This document shows, piece by piece, positions 1 to 8,337 of a DNA stretch of 17,727 nt. Position 1 is the stretch's first letter. Every line of letters starts with the position of its first letter. The stretch spans positions 1 to 17,727 of the forward strand of contig CALAVC010000197.1 of NCBI GenBank assembly GCA_937892095.1, given 5' to 3'. A program made the position numbers and the translations under genes. The notes under the pieces were generated by a model. That model ran no database searches. It saw only the letters and a list, made by a program, of their open reading frames with translations, and had not been told where the DNA came from. Source of the DNA: an uncultured Bacteroidales bacterium. Its GTDB lineage: Bacteria; Bacteroidota; Bacteroidia; Bacteroidales; Marinilabiliaceae.

Positions 1-191
1 TATTTGAGCGATGTGCCAGTGATACGACGAGGCAATATCTTGCCTTGTTCATTGAGGAATTTCTTCAAGAATTCGGGATTCTTGTAGTCGACATACTTGA
101 TGCCAGCTTTTTTGAAGCGACAATACTTTTTCTTCTTGACTTCGACTGTCGAAGGGGTCAAGTAGCGGATTTCGGAAGATGTTTGTGCCAT
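1..191 (-). CDS. rpsR: Ribosomal protein bS18, N-terminal part (runs off the left edge)
   Basis: Small-subunit ribosomal protein that sits on the platform of the 30S subunit as a partner of bS6. The visible 63 residues begin MAQTSSEIRYLTPSTVEVKK and continue through the basic core KKKKYCRFKKAGIKYVDYKN to LPRRITGTSLK, which is the typical S18 order (YCRF core, then FLxxxGKILPRRITGT). The gene is incomplete because the window ends inside it; normally only some 15 to 30 residues would be missing. The ATG lies 3 bases after the rpsF stop codon, so the two genes are translated from one message driven by the promoter upstream of rpsF. No Shine-Dalgarno sequence is present. In many bacteria rplI follows, but it is outside this window. 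Confidence 0.97.
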   Translation of the reverse strand, partial: MAQTSSEIRYLTPSTVEVKKKKYCRFKKAGIKYVDYKNPEFLKKFLNEQGKILPRRITGTSLK

Positions 192-194
192 GTC

Positions 195-545
195 TTAGTT
201 CTCCTTTGCTTCTTCTTCTTTCTTGGCCTTGCGGCGTGTCTCACTGTATTGGACGGCGTATTTTTCCATCTTGAAGGTCAAGAAACGGAGCAAACGCTCA
301 TCGCGACGGTAGGCTGTTTCGAGCTTCTGGATAAACTCGGGAGCTGCTTTGAACTCGAACAAGCTGTAGAAGCCTGTTGTCTTCTTCTGAATTGGGTAGG
401 CGAGTTTGCGCATGCCCCAATTCTCTTCGTTAATCACTTCGCCTCCATTGTCAAGGATGAGGTCCTTGTACTTCTGTACCGCTTCCTTCATCTGGGGTTC
501 AGACAAAACGGGAGTTAAAATGAAAACGGTTTCGTACTGATTCAT
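195..545 (-). CDS. rpsF: Ribosomal protein bS6
   Basis: Ribosomal protein bS6, which binds 16S rRNA together with bS18. The 116-residue protein starts MNQYETVFILTPVLSEPQMK and has the S6 landmarks: the ENWGMRKLAYPIQKKTTGFY segment (about residues 41-60), FEFKAAPEFIQKLE, and the DERLLRFLTFKM strand (about 82-93). It ends in a charged, lysine- and glutamate-rich tail typical of the family. Length is normal. It is the first gene of an rpsF-rpsR operon; a Bacteroidota-type promoter lies about 40 bases upstream. The short 5' leader is A/T-rich, with no Shine-Dalgarno sequence. I looked for the S6:S18-binding leader structure known from other phyla and did not see a convincing one. Confidence 0.97.
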   Translation of the reverse strand: MNQYETVFILTPVLSEPQMKEAVQKYKDLILDNGGEVINEENWGMRKLAYPIQKKTTGFYSLFEFKAAPEFIQKLETAYRRDERLLRFLTFKMEKYAVQYSETRRKAKKEEEAKEN

Positions 546-582
546 AAAAACGTTTTGTTATTAGGTGTTTATAAAAACGGCA

Positions 583-613
583 CAAAGATAAGTTGTTTTT
601 TGAGAAAATCCAA
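583..613 (-). promoter_or_regulatory. Predicted Bacteroidota promoter of rpsF-rpsR
   Basis: On the minus strand, TATCTTTG (583-590) matches the Bacteroidota -7 consensus TAnnTTTG exactly. A TTG (-33 element) lies at 611-613, with a 20-base spacer, inside the usual 19-21 range. Transcription would start near 576, giving a leader of about 30 bases before the rpsF ATG at 545. This is the best promoter match in the window. Confidence 0.75.
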
Positions 614-645
614 GTTTGGAAATTGTTAGTGTTGAATATCGTTGT

Positions 646-1512
646 TTATTTGCGTTGAAGGACGGCCACGTAGATTAGCAAGACTATGTTCATGAGTAGT
701 GCATAGATGATGGCTGGGATGGCCATGCGTGGCTCGTTGAATACGTAGGGTGAGGAGGCTATTGCTATTGCTTGAGCTGCGTTTTGCATGCCAACTTCTA
801 TTACGATGGTGCGTCGTTCGCGTCCTGTCAGTCGGAAAATGAGGCATAGTATGGCAGCTAAAGCTATGGCTACGAGCAAGAGTGTGAGGGTTGCACCGCC
901 GAGGTTGCCAAAGTTGGATATTATGTTGTCTTTGTGTTGTGCAAAAAAGATTATGACTAAAAGCATTAGTGCAGGAAAGGCTATGCGTCGGAGTATGGCA
1001 TCGAGGCGAGTGGCGATGCGTGGTGTAAATTTGTGGCATGCGACACCGAGCAAAATGGGGACAACCATTAGGACGATGTTTTGAACGATGAGGTTCCCAA
1101 CGTTGAGTGAAATGTTGCTGCTAAGTTCGCTACTAGAAAACACTACTGCCCAATGCATAATTATGGGTATTGTGAAGAGAGTTATTATGCTTGAAAAAGC
1201 GGTTAGCGAGACGGAAAGAGCTACGTCGCCCTTGGCAAGCATTGAAAATACGTTGGAGGAACTGCCACCTGGGCAACATGCGATGAGTATTAGTCCGACA
1301 AAGAATATTGGCTCGAGTTGAATGCCTATATAGACACATATTTTTGCGACGGCGAAGGCTATTATTGGTAGTCCGATGATTTGGCCAATTAGTCCAGCGA
1401 TGACGGGTCGTGGACGTCGGAGTAGCATAAGGAAATCGGGGAGTCGGAGAGTGAGTCCGAGTTCAAACATCAAGATGGCGAGGATGGGCAGGACAATAAA
1501 TATTGGATTCAT
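646..1512 (-). CDS. BASS-family (bile acid:sodium symporter-like) membrane transporter
   Basis: A polytopic inner-membrane protein of 288 residues, very hydrophobic throughout, with roughly nine to ten predicted membrane segments. Two family landmarks are visible. The first is the crossover motif ACCPGGSSSN (residues 78-87) followed by VFSMLAKGDVALSVSLTA. The second is GMQNAAQAIAIASS near residue 240, the QN motif that helps form the sodium and substrate site in BASS proteins. Length is typical (about 290-320). The family moves organic anions with sodium (bile acids, keto acids, pantoate-type substrates); sequence alone does not tell which. The gene is single: the PFP terminator lies upstream and the rpsF promoter downstream. 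I found no good -7 box in its 40-base upstream gap, so its own promoter is unidentified. The name 'bile acid' should not be read as proven substrate. Confidence 0.9.
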   Translation of the reverse strand: MNPIFIVLPILAILMFELGLTLRLPDFLMLLRRPRPVIAGLIGQIIGLPIIAFAVAKICVYIGIQLEPIFFVGLILIACCPGGSSSNVFSMLAKGDVALSVSLTAFSSIITLFTIPIIMHWAVVFSSSELSSNISLNVGNLIVQNIVLMVVPILLGVACHKFTPRIATRLDAILRRIAFPALMLLVIIFFAQHKDNIISNFGNLGGATLTLLLVAIALAAILCLIFRLTGRERRTIVIEVGMQNAAQAIAIASSPYVFNEPRMAIPAIIYALLMNIVLLIYVAVLQRK

Positions 1513-1551
1513 AATTTCTGTATGTGTTGAAATAGAGTCGTGCTGTTTACT

Positions 1552-1591
1552 AAAAAGATGAGACTACTTTTGAGTGTAGCCTCATCTTTTT
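1552..1591 (-). terminator. Hairpin terminator after PFP (symmetrical, could act on both strands)
   Basis: A stem pairs GATGAG-A-CTAC (1557-1567) with GTAG-C-CTCATC (1576-1586), with one A/C mismatch and a loop of 8 bases. It is flanked by five A (1552-1556) and five T (1587-1591), so either strand gives a hairpin followed by T. It lies about 35 bases after the PFP stop, and it separates PFP from the BASS gene. No plus-strand gene reads into it. Confidence 0.85.
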
Positions 1592-1625
1592 ATACTCATT
1601 TATAATGTTGGTTGAACGAACAACA

Positions 1626-3269
1626 CTACTGATGCTCGAGTTGGAGAGTAACAGTTGTGCGGTCGGCAACGGCAGAAGGTCCGAAGTATTGAATTGGACC
1701 GGGGTATACGTAGTCTGTGTTGATGGCCCATTCGTCGCGCTTAGAAGCGAAGAACTTGAAAGGTCCGCCATTGAGGTCGACGAGTGCTTTTTGGATAACT
1801 GGTTTCATCTTGCCATTGCGTTTTTCCATGTTCATCATGGCAGTGATGGGTATGCCACCTGCGAGCCACTGGTCGGCGGGTTTAGTGGTGTTGCGAACTG
1901 ATGCCATATAGCCCGTCTTGCCACTGACGATGAGGAGCGAAGCTACGCGACCGAGAGAGTAGCAGTAGTCTGCATCGAAATTGGAGGGAGCTGCACAGCG
2001 TCCTTCGTAGCCGAAGAAGTGGTGCTGAGTGGCGAATTTGCCAACAAACTTACCTTCTTTCTTCCATGTTGCGAGTTTCTTGCCAACCATATCGGCGAGG
2101 AGTTGTTCGGTCTCGATGAGGGAAACCTGAACGTTGCCGTGTGGGTCGCGTTCGAGGGCGAGCTGACGAGAAACGCTTGTGGGCAAACTCTTGAAGATGG
2201 CGGCATTGGTTGCAGAGAGGTGTGCAACGACATAATTGAGTTTCTCGTCGTCGGCAACTGCATCGAACTCTGCTTGATTGGCTGCAAGCATGTCGTTGAG
2301 TTCTGCAATGAGTTTTTTGATGGCAGGAATGAACTCGATGAGACCTTCGGGGACGAGGACTGTGCCAAAGTTGAGACCCTTGGCTGCGCGTGCTGCTACG
2401 GCGTTGGCTATGTAGGTTACGACATCATCGAGTGTTTGATTTTTAGCCTCTACTTCTTCGCCAACGAGGGTGATGTTGGGTTGTGTCTGGAGGGCGCACT
2501 CGAGAGTAACGTGGCTTGCCGAACGACCCATGAGCTTGATGAAGTGCCAATATTTCTTGGCGCTATTGGCGTCGCGCTCAATGTTGCCTATGACTTCGGA
2601 ATATACTTTGGTGGCAGTGTCGAAACCGAAAGATGTTTCTATCATTTCGTTTTTGAGGTCGCCATCAATTGTTTTGGGGCAACCGATGACCTGAATGCCA
2701 CTTTTGCGAGCGAGGTAGTATTCGGCGAGTACACAAGCGTTGGTGTTAGAGTCGTCGCCACCGATTATGACGAGGGCTTTGATGCCGAGGCGATTGCAAA
2801 TTTCAAGGCCTTTGTCGAATTGTTCGACTTCCTCGAGTTTGGTACGTCCAGAACCAATGATGTCGAAGCCACCAGTGTTGCGGTATTCGTCTATGATGTC
2901 TTTGGTTAGTTCGACATACTTGTGGTCGACAAGACCACCCGGGCCACCAAGAAAACCATAGAGTTTGCTGTCGGGGTTGATAGATTTAAGTCCGTCGAAG
3001 ATGCCAGAGATGACGTTGTGTCCACCAGGTGCCTGGCCGCCAGAAAGAATCACACCTACGTTGATAGGAGCTGCTTTGACAGGCGAGTCGCTTTTTTGAA
3101 AAGTGACGATAGGCATGCCGTAGGTGTTTGGAAACAGTTTTTTGATGTCGTCTTGATCGGCAACGGACTGAGTTGCTTTACCTTCGACGAGAGAGGTGCC
3201 GCATGCTATAGAAGCGGGCGTCTTGGGCACATATTGTGCACGCTCAATTTGGAGTGCGCTCTTAGCCAT
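1626..3269 (-). CDS. pfp: Pyrophosphate-dependent 6-phosphofructokinase (long, beta-subunit-like type)
   Basis: Cytosolic enzyme that reversibly phosphorylates fructose 6-phosphate with pyrophosphate, giving fructose 1,6-bisphosphate. At 547 residues it matches the long PFP class found in plants, spirochaetes and Bacteroidota. Visible motifs are SGGQAPGGHN (76-85), GGDDSN (170-175), PKTIDGDL (198-205) and MGRSASH (247-253). The second Asp of GGDDS and the Lys of PKTIDGD are the residues that mark PPi use rather than ATP use (ATP enzymes have GGDGS and PGTIDND). A later GYEGRCAAPSNFDADYC segment is also typical. The gene has its own promoter, an A/T-rich 5' leader without a Shine-Dalgarno sequence, and a hairpin terminator, so it is probably monocistronic. 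Confidence 0.96.
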   Translation of the reverse strand: MAKSALQIERAQYVPKTPASIACGTSLVEGKATQSVADQDDIKKLFPNTYGMPIVTFQKSDSPVKAAPINVGVILSGGQAPGGHNVISGIFDGLKSINPDSKLYGFLGGPGGLVDHKYVELTKDIIDEYRNTGGFDIIGSGRTKLEEVEQFDKGLEICNRLGIKALVIIGGDDSNTNACVLAEYYLARKSGIQVIGCPKTIDGDLKNEMIETSFGFDTATKVYSEVIGNIERDANSAKKYWHFIKLMGRSASHVTLECALQTQPNITLVGEEVEAKNQTLDDVVTYIANAVAARAAKGLNFGTVLVPEGLIEFIPAIKKLIAELNDMLAANQAEFDAVADDEKLNYVVAHLSATNAAIFKSLPTSVSRQLALERDPHGNVQVSLIETEQLLADMVGKKLATWKKEGKFVGKFATQHHFFGYEGRCAAPSNFDADYCYSLGRVASLLIVSGKTGYMASVRNTTKPADQWLAGGIPITAMMNMEKRNGKMKPVIQKALVDLNGGPFKFFASKRDEWAINTDYVYPGPIQYFGPSAVADRTTVTLQLEHQ

Positions 3270-3307
3270 TTATGTTATTTTTAAATATTTTTTATTGTAT
3301 AGATACG

Positions 3308-3315
3308 CAAAGATA
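3308..3315 (-). promoter_or_regulatory. Predicted -7 box of the PFP promoter
   Basis: TATCTTTG on the minus strand is a perfect match to TAnnTTTG, the same 8-mer as in the rpsF promoter. It lies 38 bases upstream of the PFP ATG and 21 bases past the barrel-protein stop. The -33 element is weak: the nearest TTG is only 16 bases away. The leader between box and ATG is almost entirely A and T. Confidence 0.6.
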
Positions 3316-3336
3316 AGTAAAATATTAACTACAAGA

Positions 3337-5196
3337 TTAGAACTTATACCTTATGCCAGCCAAAATGTTGACTCTGCGTGAGGAGTAGCCAAGCCACTGC
3401 ATTTGGTCGGAGGCAGCGAGGTTGTTCATGTCGATGAATGTGGTGAATTGATTGGAGATGTAGTAGTCGGCACCGATGTTGAGGTCAACGTATTGTTTGA
3501 GTGTTTCGTTTTGCATGAGCGTTGGTGAATATGCATCGCGTTTGCCCATGAAAGTTAGGTCGGCACGAACTGTGAGTCGGTCGGTTGGGTGGAAACGGGT
3601 GGTGGCTTCAAATTTGAATTGTGGCTTGTTCCACGCTTGGAGGTAGTTCATGTCATAGTTGAAGAATGTGGCACGTAGCAGAACGTTGCTATTGTCGGTT
3701 GGGTTGACGTTTACTTCGGTGTGAACACGTAGGAGTTTGCCATCGTCTTGTAGGAGGGCGAACTGCGAGCTGTGGGCGTGTGTGGTGCTATCGGTCGAGA
3801 TGTAGGAACGGTTGACAAAGATGTTTTCGTCGCCAAGCGAGCGATAGTCCATGCCGACGTGTAATTGTACGTGGCGACTAAAGCTTGAGCGTATGCCTAT
3901 TTTGAAAAGTATGGGTGATTGAGAAGGGCGAATGGCCGTGCGACTGACAAAAGCTTTGTCGGCAGCACTATAGACGTACATGCGGCTATCTGGTGAGAGG
4001 TATCGGTTTTCGGCAACGAGGCTACGATAGGAATTTTGTTTGTAGTCGCCCGTGAGACCAGCATAGAAACGGACACTTCCGTCGCCAATAAAGAAGTTGG
4101 TGAGGAGGTCGGGCTGTACGATGAAGTCGTCGCTGACATTGTCATCGCCCACTACGGCTATGATGCGCAGTCCGAGCTGAAGCTTCATGAAGTCTTTTAT
4201 CATCTCGTAGTGTGGATAGATGTGTATGTCGCAACCGTGTCGGTCGAAGTAGGACATAGTGAGTGTGTCTTCTCCAACGGGTGTGGTGGTGCGGAAGTAG
4301 TTGAAGCCGACAACGGCATCAATAGCCGAGCTATATTTTGAAAATGGGAAGAGTAGTTTACACTGTGCGCCAACGTTGGTTTGGCGAACGCCGCTACGAT
4401 TGAAGAATAGTCCGAAGCCACCATTGATGGCATAGGAGATGTCTTCTTCGGTGTCGGCCATGGCATTGGCTACTTGTAGGTCGACATCGACAGTTGTGTT
4501 TCGCTGGCGAGTGGTGTTGCAGATGTCGGAACCGAAGAGCGATGTCCCATCAACATTGTAGTATTCGAGGGTATCGGTAATTGTGTTGAGGCCATAGTAG
4601 CGATAGGCTGAGTTGCGGAAGTCGAAGTTTATGCCGAAGCGATTTCGGGTGTAGAGGCGATGAAAAGCAAGGCTTGCCCACGTGTCGTTTTGTGGGGCTT
4701 TGACTTTGGAGTCGTCGGATAGTTTGACTTTACCGAGTTGTGCGAGATGTCCGGCACGTAGAGCCAGATGTTGTGTCTTGGAAGAGCCTGTGTTGTAAAA
4801 TATTTGTCCGAAAATTGTTGGGGCATAGCCTATGGCGCCTTCGACGAGGGTGTGGTAGGGGCTGTCGTAGACTGGGAAAGACATTGAAGCTGCAGAAAGG
4901 CTATCGGGCTTTGTCGTGACGGACGATATGCGGCTAATGGTGGTATAGGTGAACTTGGGTCTGTATTTTGCAGTGTCGTCGAGTAGGGGTGGAATGCGGA
5001 GCTTGCGAGCCTTATGAAGTGTAGGTTGATAGACGTTGACGACGTCGACGTCTTTGGTTAGTTGATTGTCGGCAGACTGCTCGTTTTCGCTTGTTGACTG
5101 CGCATTGGCAAGAGAAACGGATAGGATAAGCGCAAAGAGCGATGTGAGAGACTTTGCGTAGTGCATAGTCTTATATGATTTGAAACGATTTGACAT
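3337..5196 (-). CDS. Outer-membrane beta-barrel protein, TonB-receptor-like, partner of the TPR protein
   Basis: A predicted exported protein of 619 residues. A signal peptide (hydrophobic LTSLFALILSVSLANAQ, about 17-33) is followed by a short conserved stretch, DVDVVNVYQPTLHKARKLRI (49-68), of the kind seen in Bacteroidota barrel proteins annotated as TonB-dependent-receptor-like. No clear TonB plug domain is visible. The rest is alternating strands rich in Tyr, Phe and Arg, with the chain ending in an aromatic beta-signal (AGIRYKF). It starts 9 bases after the TPR gene, so the two are surely cotranscribed. An alternative ATG at 5166 (Met11) gives a more standard signal peptide; I kept the first because it is closest to the upstream stop. 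Substrate and role are unknown. Confidence 0.8.
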   Translation of the reverse strand: MSNRFKSYKTMHYAKSLTSLFALILSVSLANAQSTSENEQSADNQLTKDVDVVNVYQPTLHKARKLRIPPLLDDTAKYRPKFTYTTISRISSVTTKPDSLSAASMSFPVYDSPYHTLVEGAIGYAPTIFGQIFYNTGSSKTQHLALRAGHLAQLGKVKLSDDSKVKAPQNDTWASLAFHRLYTRNRFGINFDFRNSAYRYYGLNTITDTLEYYNVDGTSLFGSDICNTTRQRNTTVDVDLQVANAMADTEEDISYAINGGFGLFFNRSGVRQTNVGAQCKLLFPFSKYSSAIDAVVGFNYFRTTTPVGEDTLTMSYFDRHGCDIHIYPHYEMIKDFMKLQLGLRIIAVVGDDNVSDDFIVQPDLLTNFFIGDGSVRFYAGLTGDYKQNSYRSLVAENRYLSPDSRMYVYSAADKAFVSRTAIRPSQSPILFKIGIRSSFSRHVQLHVGMDYRSLGDENIFVNRSYISTDSTTHAHSSQFALLQDDGKLLRVHTEVNVNPTDNSNVLLRATFFNYDMNYLQAWNKPQFKFEATTRFHPTDRLTVRADLTFMGKRDAYSPTLMQNETLKQYVDLNIGADYYISNQFTTFIDMNNLAASDQMQWLGYSSRRVNILAGIRYKF

Positions 5197-5205
5197 GAGG
5201 GTATA

Positions 5206-8200
5206 TTATTCGGGTAGGGAAGAGGAGCCTTGCGGTTTATTTGTGTTTTGTGGTTCGGCGTTGAGCTTGGCGAGAGTAGCGAGGCGATCGGAAATCATGT
5301 TTTCGATGTCGTCTTTTTCGGTGTAGCTGTCGCGAAGAAGTTGCAGATATTGTTGTGCTTGGAAGTATTCTCCTTTATCTCGGTAGATGTCGGAAAGGAG
5401 GACAAAGCTGCGTGCGAGCCAATATTGATGTGGTGTGCCATGTTCTACATAGTCGAATATTTCTTTTTCGGCTTCGTCTTTGTTGTTGGCGTTGTAGAGA
5501 TATTCAGCAATGAGGTATTTGGCTTCGGCTCCTTCGACCGATCTTGTGTTTTCGGCAAGGATGCGTAGCGTGGGTTGAGCTTCGGCAGAACGCCCTGTCT
5601 CGATAAGACACTGTGCTTTGAGGTATTGTGCTTCGCGAAGTATTTCTGGAGAGGCTTGTGGCATTATGATTACTTTTTCGGCACCAGCAAGACATTCTGC
5701 TGTGTTGCCAAGTTTGCGCAAGCAACGCATTTGACCGATAACGGCTTCTATGCGATTGCTTTCGACTTCGGCTTCTTCTTCGAGACGACGGAGATAGACG
5801 AGAGCTTTGTCGTATTGATTGTCGTGATATAGGAGTTCGCCACTACGTAGGAGACTTTCTTCGGTGAATATGCTACGAGGTTGTGCGGCTACGGCTTCGT
5901 AGAGTTTGAGAGCTTCGTCTTTTTGCCCGTCGACATAGTAGCAGTCGGCAAGATAGTAGTTGGCTGGGGTAACATATCGTCCATCGGGGAATGTTTGTAG
6001 ATAGCGTTGGAGGGCGACTCTTGCTTCGGGGCGTTGGCTATTGAGGTAGAGGTGGTTGGCACTGACGAAAAGCAGAGAGTCGCGTTCGGACATATTGACG
6101 TGGGCGAACGAGCCGAGGGTTGCGGTGTAGGCTATGTAGCCATCGTAGTCGCCACGTTCCATGTATATGTTTCGCAGACCAGCGAGTGCATCGTTGGCGA
6201 TGGGTGTCGAAGGATATTCATTGACTACCCGTTTGTAGAATGCCATCGAGTTGTCGTATTCACCATTGTTGTAGTATAGCAAACCGAGCTGGAGCATGGC
6301 TTGTGGTGCGAGACTGCCTTTGGGATAGTTTTCTTTTACGACTTTGTAGTTGTAGATGGCGTCTTTGATGTTGCCGAGGGCGACATAGGCACGTGCTTTC
6401 TCAAAGTAGGCGTTGTCGACATAGACAGACTTGGGGTATTGACCTATGAGGTTGTCGAGTTGCACAATTTTTCCTTGGTGGTTGTTTTGTAGACCCATGC
6501 ATACGGCTTTTTGCAACATTGAGTAGTCGCCTTGCGAGGGAGAGAGAGCTATGGCTTTGTCGTAGTATGTGAGTGCGTTGGAAAAGTCGCGGTCGACGTA
6601 GAGGCAATCGCCAATGCGATTATTTGCGTCGGCTTCTACTTGTTCGTTTTTATGCCCTGCAAGATTGACGTAGCGCAAGAACCATCGACGTGCGTTGAGA
6701 TAGTCTTTTTGGTTGAAATAGGTGTAGCCTACGTTGTAGTGTGCCATTGGGAATTCATCGACTTCGGTGGCGTTGTAGGCGTTTATAAACATTATGTATT
6801 TGTCGCGGGCTTCGGTAATGTTGCCTTTGTTGTAGAGCCCTTCGGCTTGCCAATAGTATGTGCGTGCCTTTATTTTGGCGTCGTAGTCGGCATATCGCAT
6901 TGAATAGTCGAAAAATTCGGAGGCTTCGTCGGTATTGCCGCCAGCATATAGTTCGAGACCTCGGTAGAACGATATGCGTTGGAGTGCTTGATAGAGCGCA
7001 AGGTCTTTGTGTTGGATTTTCTCCATTGTCTGCAAGGCTTTTTTGTAGTTCTTGGAGCTAACAAAGGCCTTGCTCATAAGGTTATAGGCTTCGTCGCGAT
7101 GAGCACCTGCGGGGTATAGTTCGACAAACTCTACAAGGCTACTTATGATTTCATCGAAAGGAGAAAAGTTGAGTTCGTAGGCAAGTTTGAGTTTATTGAA
7201 GTGAGCGTCTTCTGTAATGGCGGGGTCGAAACCGCTGCGAGCTGCGGCTTCGAAAGCTGTACGAGCTCTTTTTTTGTCGCCAAGTTTGATATATGAGGCT
7301 GCCAGATTGTAGTAGGCATTTTGTGCGGTCTCATCGTTCTCGTTGGTAACTTTGCTCAGATATTCGGTGGCACGCTTGTAGTCGGCAGTGTTGAAATAAG
7401 ACATACCGAGGTGGTATAGGTCGTTGCGAGAGACTTTTTGAGGATAGGTGTCTTGTAGCTTGTTGTAGACACTTATGGCTGCTGAATATTCGGCAGTCAT
7501 GAAGTGGCAGTCGGCCACGATACGTAGCATTTCGGCTGTCTTATTGCCTTTTTGTTCGCTGAGAGGGCGAGCATAGCGCAGAGCGTCGGCATAGTTGCCT
7601 TTGAGGTAAAGAATATGAGCTATATAGTAGCTTGAGGCTTGGCTGAAGCCTTCGTCTTTTTCGAGGGTAGCGAAGGCTTTGAGTGCGTCGTCGAGGTTGC
7701 CATTTTCGTAGTCGACGTGGGCGCGATAGTAGGATATGGCATTGGCATATTCACCTTCGTTGCCACGAATTTTGTCGAACTGAGCAACGGCAAGTGTATG
7801 ATTGCCTTGCATAAATTGGCAATAGCCTTTTTTGAAGATGAGGTGTCGACGTTCGTCAGAGGGTAGAGCATCTTCGTTGGCAGTCTCGAAATTGTCGAGT
7901 GCTTTGCGAATATTGCCATTGGACAAATGGTGGTCGCCAAGATGATATAGGGCTTGCGAGCGGTGCTGATTGTGCTGATTAGAAAGTTGGAAGTTGTTGA
8001 GAAGTACCGTGGCATCGGCATTGTTGAGGAACTTGGCGCATAGGGCTGTGAAGTATTGTGCGTCTTCGGCAATCTGTCCGTCGGTTAGGTCGGCATCGAG
8101 TGATGGTTGGATACTTTCGAAGCAGCTACGCGCAGAGCCATACATGCCAGCATCGTAGAGCATAAGGGCTTCTTCGAACTTGGCGACAGAAGCATCGTAG

Positions 8201-8277
8201 ATGGCGGTTCGCTGAGCTGATGTGCTAAGAGAGACCGCAATCAAGAATATTGAACTGCAAAGTTTTTTCGTGTGCAT
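5206..8277 (-). CDS. Large periplasmic TPR-repeat protein
   Basis: A secreted protein of 1023 residues. The signal peptide is LCSSIFLIAVSLSTSA (about 6-21), with probable cleavage before Gln22; no lipobox cysteine follows. The remainder is almost all helical TPR pairs with the usual spacing of Gly, Ala and aromatic residues, for example YHLGDHHLSNGNIRKALDNF (111-130) and NLAASYIKLGDKKRARTAF (324-342). Many units end in KAL or RAL patterns. The extended start at 8331 is rejected: it would place the ATG on the -7 box and precede the signal peptide with a non-signal leader. It is probably a protein-binding scaffold in the periplasm. The next gene encodes an outer-membrane barrel, so they likely act together. 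Function is unknown. The last ~30 residues are polar and low in complexity. Confidence 0.88.
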   Translation of the reverse strand: MHTKKLCSSIFLIAVSLSTSAQRTAIYDASVAKFEEALMLYDAGMYGSARSCFESIQPSLDADLTDGQIAEDAQYFTALCAKFLNNADATVLLNNFQLSNQHNQHRSQALYHLGDHHLSNGNIRKALDNFETANEDALPSDERRHLIFKKGYCQFMQGNHTLAVAQFDKIRGNEGEYANAISYYRAHVDYENGNLDDALKAFATLEKDEGFSQASSYYIAHILYLKGNYADALRYARPLSEQKGNKTAEMLRIVADCHFMTAEYSAAISVYNKLQDTYPQKVSRNDLYHLGMSYFNTADYKRATEYLSKVTNENDETAQNAYYNLAASYIKLGDKKRARTAFEAAARSGFDPAITEDAHFNKLKLAYELNFSPFDEIISSLVEFVELYPAGAHRDEAYNLMSKAFVSSKNYKKALQTMEKIQHKDLALYQALQRISFYRGLELYAGGNTDEASEFFDYSMRYADYDAKIKARTYYWQAEGLYNKGNITEARDKYIMFINAYNATEVDEFPMAHYNVGYTYFNQKDYLNARRWFLRYVNLAGHKNEQVEADANNRIGDCLYVDRDFSNALTYYDKAIALSPSQGDYSMLQKAVCMGLQNNHQGKIVQLDNLIGQYPKSVYVDNAYFEKARAYVALGNIKDAIYNYKVVKENYPKGSLAPQAMLQLGLLYYNNGEYDNSMAFYKRVVNEYPSTPIANDALAGLRNIYMERGDYDGYIAYTATLGSFAHVNMSERDSLLFVSANHLYLNSQRPEARVALQRYLQTFPDGRYVTPANYYLADCYYVDGQKDEALKLYEAVAAQPRSIFTEESLLRSGELLYHDNQYDKALVYLRRLEEEAEVESNRIEAVIGQMRCLRKLGNTAECLAGAEKVIIMPQASPEILREAQYLKAQCLIETGRSAEAQPTLRILAENTRSVEGAEAKYLIAEYLYNANNKDEAEKEIFDYVEHGTPHQYWLARSFVLLSDIYRDKGEYFQAQQYLQLLRDSYTEKDDIENMISDRLATLAKLNAEPQNTNKPQGSSSLPE

Positions 8278-8328
8278 CGTGTTGTGATAGGGGAGTGGGG
8301 GAAAATGTGGTGTTAAAAAGTCTGATGG

Positions 8329-8336
8329 CAAAAGTA
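8329..8336 (-). promoter_or_regulatory. Predicted -7 box of the TPR/barrel operon promoter
   Basis: TACTTTTG on the minus strand fits TAnnTTTG in all fixed positions. It directly follows the stop codon of the small membrane protein (8338-8340). Transcription from here would start near 8322, giving about 45 bases of leader before the ATG at 8277, and it excludes the longer reading frame starting at 8331. No clear -33 TTG is seen at the right distance. Confidence 0.5.
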
Positions 8337-8337
8337 A

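Noticed and set aside
546..640. S6:S18 leader RNA structure upstream of rpsF
   Set aside because: I see only a weak CGTTTT/AAAACG pairing in about 30 bases of leader and no conserved bulge pattern.
2019..2909. Long plus-strand reading frame (296 codons) opposite pfp
   Set aside because: It is a complementary-strand shadow of a clear enzyme gene whose motifs are all in the minus frame; it has no start context and its composition is that of antisense.
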